In this document: in pieces, positions 57,601 to 64,000 of the stretch | Position numbering within the stretch: the stretch's first letter is position 1 | Layout of the letters: each line of letters begins with the position of its first letter | Assembly (NCBI GenBank): GCA_039720395.1 | Contig: CM077827.1 | Location: 17,161,822-17,225,821, forward strand | DNA length: 64,000 bases | Reading direction: 5' to 3' | From: Liquidambar formosana | Taxonomy: Eukaryota; Streptophyta; Magnoliopsida; Saxifragales; Altingiaceae | The notes under the pieces: generated by a model | The model's input: the letters and a program-made list of their open reading frames with translations, nothing else | What the model was told of the DNA's origin: nothing | Database searches by the model: none | Made by a program: the position numbers and the translations under genes

Positions 57601-60380
57601 AGATTGTTCATATGTTATTAGGCCTTTTCTTAAAGGCCCTCCATAAAACATCCTAAGAAGAAAAAGACACTATGCGCAATTGGCATCTTGTTGCCATGCT
57701 ATATGATAGTATTGATGACTAATGAGCTTCAGAAGCAAAATTAGTCAATGCAAGTGCCTTTGATGTCCTACATCACATACAAAGGTTGTATTGTGAGTAA
57801 AATAATACTATAAAGTATAGTACTTGTAAAGGACTTCTTCTGGACTAGGATGTAATAAAAGTTGTTTATTAATAATCATTCTTTTGAAAAATGATTAATC
57901 ACATAGAATAGCTTGAGAAGCTAGATGTGATTTAAAATGGAAGCATAGAGGAAAGCAAGTCTTGAAAAGTCAAAGACAAAGAAATATAATTATTTTGTAG
58001 TAAACATAAGGTATCGTAAAGGGAAATTGATAAAGTATCAGTCTTCCTAGAAGAACCAAACTTTTGAAGTTTTGGTTCATGCTCTAAACTAAATTGTTGG
58101 TTAGTTCTGCTTCTTGATTTTTGGATTCTAGTATAATCTAAATCGAAGCAGAAAGTTAAGTAGATAATAAGTTACCTTTAAAAATTTTAATAGAGCAAGA
58201 GTTGCTAGATTAATTTTGGGAACTTATTTCTTAACTAAGTCATTTAAGACATTCTAGAAATTTGATTTCCGAATTTAAATGACTAATTAGAGCGAATGCA
58301 ACGTATTCCGAGAATACAAGAGATGTAGAGACTCTCATTTAAATGTAACGATTATGACTTGGTTATGAGATGACCAAACCCATCTTTTACTTGGTGAAGT
58401 GAATGAGTTACATTTATAATTTGACTATACATTGTGATGTATACAGTCATGTAGAGCATGCATTCAATTATAGTAGACTCATCTTAGAATACCATAGCTC
58501 AATGGTGAATCTAAGAGAACAAATTGAACCCTATTAAGATATGGTTTGATCCATGATGAGTTTTACTAATGTATCCATCTAGGATATACCTTAAAATTGC
58601 TACATATTGATAATTTAGGGTTCACTCCAGTTTTGTCCCAATTATATCAGATATGATATGGGAAGAAACCCAACTTAAAGAAGTTAAGGCTTGGGCTTGT
58701 GCTACGTATGTCTGGAAACATAATGTAGACAATCTGGAAATACGGTCAAGTAAGTGTTGAATTGTGGTGAATCCCAAAAGTGGTTGGGATAGTATTTCTA
58801 TTACCCTAATGAACAAAAGTTGTCCATTAGGATGTTTGCTGGATTTTCTTGAGAAAGAGTTCATTCAAGAAAGATGCAAAAGTTGATAGAATTTATAGAA
58901 TTGTCTGTAAAGCCACAAACGAACAAAGATCCAACCCTTGTCTCTGTTGAGACAAAACCCTTAACTACACTACAATCTTTTCATAGATCAAATTGGATAT
59001 TTCTTAACATAAGAGAGATATTGTATCTCTATTAGAATGTGAAAGAATTGTTCTTTGGTGATAAAGATCACCAAGATAATCCTATTGATTATGACTAGAC
59101 GATGTTTCACATCAACTCGAGAAATGACTAAGAGTCATTAAATCCAATATGGATAGGTAGAGACCTAAAAGGCTTGGCTATTTAAGAATGTTTTCAACAT
59201 AGGCAAAAAGTTGTCTATAAAGAAACTTGTTTGATAATAGTTATGCTGAAATCCATTTGGATCTTGTTATCTATAAACACACATTTTGAATATAAGATAT
59301 GTCAAAAAGGATATAAAGATGTTATATCAAATGGTGAAAAACCATAAAAGTGTGTAAGTTATAGAAGTCTATTAATAGACTACAAGGTTCTCATAATTAG
59401 AACATCTATAAAGTTGAAGTAATCAAATTGTTTGATTTCTCTCATTGTATAGATGGACCATGAGTGTATAAAAGGTTAGTGGGAGTGCGATCGTTTTTCT
59501 TTATCCTAAGTATGGATGACATCATAATCATTATGAATGATATATGAATGTTATCTAATGTGAAGTTTTAGTTTTTGAGAAAAACTTCTTCATGAAAGAT
59601 TTGGTAGAAGCATCCAACAAGATCTATAGAGATAGATCATATAGATTGCTAAGTATCTCCAAGTCATTAAACATAGTTGAAATGTTGAAGGAGTTCAACA
59701 TGGAGAATTCTAAGGGAGGTCTGATTTACTTCAGATAAGAATTCATTATTCAAGGGTATGTGCCCTAGGATAACACAAGTAAGATTCTTAAAGTGTTAAG
59801 AAGCCTTATTCTACACTATGTATTGAACCTGATATCTATTATGTTGTAATTGTTACAAATAGTTATCAATCAATTCAAATTTGGAATATTGGATTGTATA
59901 TGGAAATTGTAAACTCATAGTAGATGGGTATATGGATTTGGATATAATCCATATGGGGTATATTTTATATTCACTTTAGTTGGTGAAATACTTAATGGAA
60001 GAACTGTATGAAAGATACAGTGGATTCCATTATTAAGGGTGAATTAATTGTCGCATTGTCTAGGAGACTGTTTGGATCTATAAGTTCATTTAGAACTTAG
60101 AGTTGTTCCTTCCATTGAGTTGCCCACACCTTGTTTTGTGACAACAATGGGTCTATATCTCAAGTATAGGAATCACGGTCTCATCAAAAGTCCAAACTCA
60201 TAGAGTGACAATTCCAAGTGATTAGAGGAATCATTGGAAGAGGTAATAGATACATTACAGAAGATATTATCTACATAAGTTTTTGTAGACCTACTGACTA
60301 AAGCTTTAAAACATAATTGGTTATGTCAAAGACCAACATCTTGAGAAGATAGGTATGCGATACATGGTCGATTGGCTTTA
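57601..60380 (+). pseudogene. Decayed copia pol of inner element
   Basis: Translation with frame changes shows copia landmarks in order. The integrase C-terminal region has ATYVWKHNVDNLEIRSSKC and FLEKEFIQE (about 58690-58875), then a VETKPL segment before RT (about 58945), an EAM-type RT entry remnant (about 59095-59160), and RNase H with YSTLCIEPDI (about 59810), DSIIKGELIVALSRR (about 60025-60070), LFCDNNGS (about 60130) and PTD..KAL (about 60290). Many stops and small deletions; no domain is intact. The total is shorter than a normal copia gag-pol, so pieces are missing. Confidence 0.75.
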
Positions 60381-60395
60381 GTGCAAGTGGGAGAT
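60381..60395 (+). promoter_or_regulatory. Polypurine tract of inner copia
   Basis: GTGCAAGTGGGAGAT directly before the 3' LTR, the usual form in plant copia elements. Confidence 0.85.
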
Positions 60396-62054
60396 TGTTA
60401 GGATTATGCCCTAGAGCCAATCATAGAGATGATTGTTTAGGGATTAGGAACAATCATTTGATTTCATTTATGTATGTCACATTTATTATTGATTTAATAA
60501 AAGGGCTTATTCTATTATGTTTATATGCATCATTTATATTTACATAATATGTCCATGGAGTTAGAGTTGAGAATATGGAATCACAAAGAGTTGTAATTTT
60601 GAGACTGTAGATATATCTCTGTACTAAACTCCTAAAGCATTCCTAGTTGAAGGTTCACTATGATGGACAATAATGAACCATAGGACTAGCACTTGTTAGG
60701 TTGACTCTATAGGAGGATAGCTAGTCTCAAGCTATTTGTGTGGAGACACTACAACCAACAAGTGGGTGCCTATTACGAGAATAGGTACACTGAATGTGAC
60801 CAAAGATATGAGATAAACTGAATGGAGTTTTATCCTGCCTGTCAATCAGTTTCTCATTGTTATAGTGGTACAAGTAATCCTTAGACCTGAGACACCATAG
60901 TTGTCTTATGCATGTAGCTTTAGAAGTTTGATAACACTAAGTGCAAATCCTATTCAGGGGTTTGCAAAGGTGTTCATTGGCCCTACTGCTATGTGTATGA
61001 AGGCATGTGAGTGATCAACAAGGGATCCATCACTCTTAGGAAAAAGAGAGAGAATGTCTCATATAGCATTCATAATATAACTCATTAAATCCATGGCCAT
61101 GGTAGGATGAATATGAAAAGAGTTTCATGAGTTCATCAATGAGTTGATATCTATGAATGAGTATAAAGTAATTGAACTAGGGACTTGACAGACTTCCATG
61201 TCCTATTAGTTTAATTGGAGACATTGTGTTGAAGGAAGGATGCAATTGTAACCTATAAACTATAACAGAAGGGTTCTTTGTAAATGACTATTCACCTCAT
61301 TAAGGACCACACCATGAGCCATATGCTAGGTGTTACTCATGGTTAGTAGAAGCCCTAATTGATATAAGTCAGTTATAATCAATTAGGAAATTGGAAGGAG
61401 TTCCAATTAGACCCTAAATGGAAAGAGTTCCATTGTGCACACCTCGTGCTACTCCTACTACTTAATGATGTGAACCCAATGGGTCACACACTGATCATGC
61501 AAGAAGGGCTTTAAAGTCTATGAGAGAAAGGGTTTTAGTGAATAAAGAATAGTTCTTTATAGGCCTATTTGTATTTGATACAAATAATAGGGGTTAATGT
61601 GCAATTAAGAGTAATTACACATAACCCTATTAGGGTTTCTTCCCCATGGCCAGCCCCCTTTAGTGGGCTGCCTATATAAGTCACACTTATGTGTGACATG
61701 GCATAAGAGGCTTGCACAATAAACCCTAGCCGTCCAGCCCCTTGGAGGCTCTCTTCTCTCTCTCTCTCTTCTCCACCTCTAGCAACAACAAGGAAGAAGA
61801 AAGAAAGGACTTGAAGCTCTAGCTAGGTGTGGATACCGTTGGAGGCAGCACACTTGGGCTGCTCATTCACCGCTGTCCGGAATCAAAGCTTGGAGCAAAA
61901 AGGAGAAGACAAAAATTCTGTAAGTGTTCTAACCCTCTTTGTAGTTAGGGTTTGATTTTGTGTTATGCATAGTTAGATTCATGGGATTGGGAATCGTAGG
62001 AAAAATTTTTATATTCCGCACTTGTATTTTTCCCTCTTTGTTCGATTCCCAACA
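60396..62054 (+). repeat. 3' LTR of inner copia element (1659 bp)
   Basis: Same length and nearly the same sequence as 52363-54021; carries the same TATA box and hairpin. Confidence 0.97.
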
Positions 62055-64000
62055 GCATGTGGGCTGTAATTCATGGTAAATTGATTGGTTTAATGAATTG
62101 AGATTCATGTTCATGCATTCAATTGATTTCCCTCTCATGGCCGAACCTAGGGTTATTGAACCCTAGGTGTTTATCTCTCCTTCTCCTCTTCTAAAATAGT
62201 TTTAGGGCTGCTGGAAAATTCAAAGAGTTGAATAGGTTTCAGTTTTGGAGAAGAAGAAGGAGGAAACTAGGGTTTCCTCTTCATGGCCGAACCTGGGGTT
62301 TTGAACCCTAGGCTGTTTTTCCCTCTTCTCCTCTTCTAATATTCTTCTAACATTAATTCTGGAATTTTTGAGAAGCATGTGATGTATACAGAAGAAGAAG
62401 AAACCAGTGTTTCTTCTATGGAGGCCGAACCTAGGGTTTGGAACCCTAGGTTGTTCTCTTTTGTGTTTTGTTTTTGTTTTGGTTTAATTAAGACATGAGA
62501 TGCCTGTAATTAATCCACATAAAGTTGTTATGGTGATTTCTCAAGTATAGGGATGCATAGAAATCAAAAACAATTCAAAAAGTTTGGGAAGAACACCATG
62601 GAGTTCGAATATGGATTTTAGAACCCTATGGTTCTTGCTACTGTTCTGATATGATATCTCTGTAAAATTGATGTAAATCCTTTTTAGGATAATTATACAT
62701 ATTTTATGTATGATTTTCTTTAAGTTTTATAAGAGTCTTGATGCATATAAGAATCAAAAAGTTTGATTTCTTGAAAAACACAGCAGGCTGTTTTTCTGCA
62801 GAAAGTCATCAATGGAGTTTTGTTCATATCTTGAGCTAGGGAACTCCAAATTGCATGAAACCAATTTTATTAGTTTCCTAAGACATGTAGGATGCTAGTA
62901 AAAATAATTTGGTAACCTGAATTAATCATCTTGCTGGGTTTTAAATCAATTTGTGATCATGGACAGTATGCTGTCAAATTCTGGACAGCCTACTGTTCTT
63001 GAATTGTTTAGAACAATTGGGGATGATTTGATCATCCAAACCACTTCAATTAGCTTAGTAATTCATGTAGGGACATGATACAAAAGCTGGTTTTGTAGGT
63101 GGAGTTGAATTGATTAAGTTTTAGAAACGTTTGTGACCTTGGAGGTCCTCCCATGGTGGTGCCAGCAAGGGTTCTTGAAACCCTAATGTTCTTTGAAGAA
63201 GACAGCCCTCTTGGCCACTCCACACGTGTCCATGGGCTTGGCCCACACCCTAGCTTGAATCCCCCTTTGCTGGCCATGGCCTCCCATGGCCTGGCCAAGC
63301 CATGGCAGCCTTGGCTAGACATGGCAGCCCACTATAGGTGGCAGCCGCCTTAGGGTTTCTTAGGAAACCCTAATTCCCTTTAATGATGAAACCCTAATTC
63401 ACTAATTGCATTAATTAAAAACCCTAATTGACTATTAATTACCTTAATTAAAATGTTTAATGATTGGTCATTAATTGACCAATCATGGTTATTAATCATT
63501 AGGGTATAATTAATTGCACTTATGATGTCTAGGGTTTAGGGTTTAGGAAACCCTAATTCATATTAATTAAACCCTAATTCTATTAATGCATTAATTAATA
63601 ACTAAACCTAGTAATTAATGTGTCTAACCTAGGGTTAAATGATTGGTCATTAATGACCAATCATGATCATTAATGGTTTAGTAATTAATCATTGACATTT
63701 AATAGGTTTAAGGTTTAGGGTTTTAGAAACCCTAATTAGTGCATATTAATTAGGTGTAATTAATATCCTAGGTGGCATTAATTAAACCCTAATCCTAATC
63801 ATTAATACCGTATAAACCTAGGGTTTAAATGATTGGTCATTAATTGACCAATCATAAGGCATTTAATGCATTAGGGTTACACTTAGGGTTTAGAGTTAAT
63901 GCATTTAGGGTTTAGGGTTTTAGGAAACCCTAATGCACAAATTAATTAATAAAATGATTTTATTTAATTCCAAAATTGATTATTTAATTAATGGTGATTA
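62055..64000 (+). other. Leader of outer copia element, continuing past the window
   Basis: Resumes with the second GCATG. Diverged copy of the inner element's leader, with several AACCTAGGGTT/AACCCTAGG blocks, AT-rich DNA with telomere-like TTTAGGGTTTAGGG (about 63896-63920) and foldbacks TGATTGGTCATT/AATGACCAATCA near 63462, 63641 and 63831. No supported ORF; the frames near 63050-63353 face each other on the two strands and have no known domain. Confidence 0.6.

Larger units (their letters stand above)
52363..62054 (+). mobile_element. Inner Ty1/copia element, complete, non-autonomous (9.7 kb)
   Basis: Two 1659 bp LTRs, primer site, polypurine tract and perfect target duplication GCATG (52358-52362 and 62055-62059). 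The LTRs look identical except for one G/A noted at 53692 versus 61725. The internal region has no ORF over about 92 codons: a long non-coding leader and a heavily decayed pol. It therefore moved recently using proteins from another element. Confidence 0.96.
50643..64000 (+). mobile_element. Outer Ty1/copia element (visible part)
   Basis: 5' LTR 50643-52321, primer site, 41 bp of leader, then an inserted relative (52363-62054), then its own leader again from 62055. It enters B2 ORF2 after ATACC (50638-50642). The right end, pol and 3' LTR are outside the window. Confidence 0.92.

Overview
This is a stretch of flowering-plant nuclear DNA made almost entirely of transposable elements nested inside one another. 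No ordinary single-copy host gene is visible. The evidence for a plant is a Stowaway-type MITE, an L1-like LINE with a C-terminal RNase H, Ty3/gypsy elements of the Tat type (two RNase H domains, a primer site matching tRNA-Arg, antisense extra genes), Ty1/copia elements primed by initiator tRNA-Met, and plant mobile domain (PMD) proteins. The sequence does not identify a species.

Layout. 1-2593 is non-coding: a tandemly duplicated promoter-like unit, a MITE and two foldbacks. 2645-7089 is a broken LINE on the minus strand with a (TA)n tail. At 7090 a large Tat-type gypsy element (B1, minus strand, LTR about 3.0 kb) enters the LINE, and the rest of the window lies inside it. B1 shows its 3' LTR (7090-10099), a hairpin-rich spacer, a seven-exon PMD gene on the plus strand (11936-17592), a second plus-strand gene 'ORF2' (from 18096) and the 3' part of pol (39319-41355). 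B1 has taken three insertions: a 3.0 kb solo LTR of its own family in PMD exon 5 (14065-17063); a complete second gypsy element A in ORF2 (19175-38720, LTRs of 2813 bp each, target duplication CAATG); and another B element, B2, in pol (from 41356). A was itself hit by a copia solo LTR (28169-29828, duplication CCTAT). B2 repeats the B1 layout (LTR, hairpin spacer, PMD gene, ORF2) until a copia element enters its ORF2 at 50643. That copia element carries a second, complete copia element (52363-62054, duplication GCATG) 41 bp inside its 5' LTR. B1, B2 and the outer copia run off the right edge.

How the parts work together. The gypsy elements encode gag, protease, RT, two RNase H domains and integrase on the minus strand, and PMD-type genes on the opposite strand between pol and the 3' LTR. 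Three observations stand out. (1) The same 80 bp foldback module (58 bp in A) lies upstream of the LTR promoter and of the antisense genes; before ORF2 it ends exactly 88 bp ahead of the TATA box in all three copies. (2) The spacers next to the 3' LTRs are arrays of short hairpins whose arms change together while the loops stay constant, in A, in B, and again in the copia family. (3) The PMD gene keeps the same seven phase-0 exons in both B copies although both are broken by nonsense changes. Together they suggest an antisense gene module under shared cis control next to a structured 3' region. That functional reading is inference; the sequence features are directly visible.
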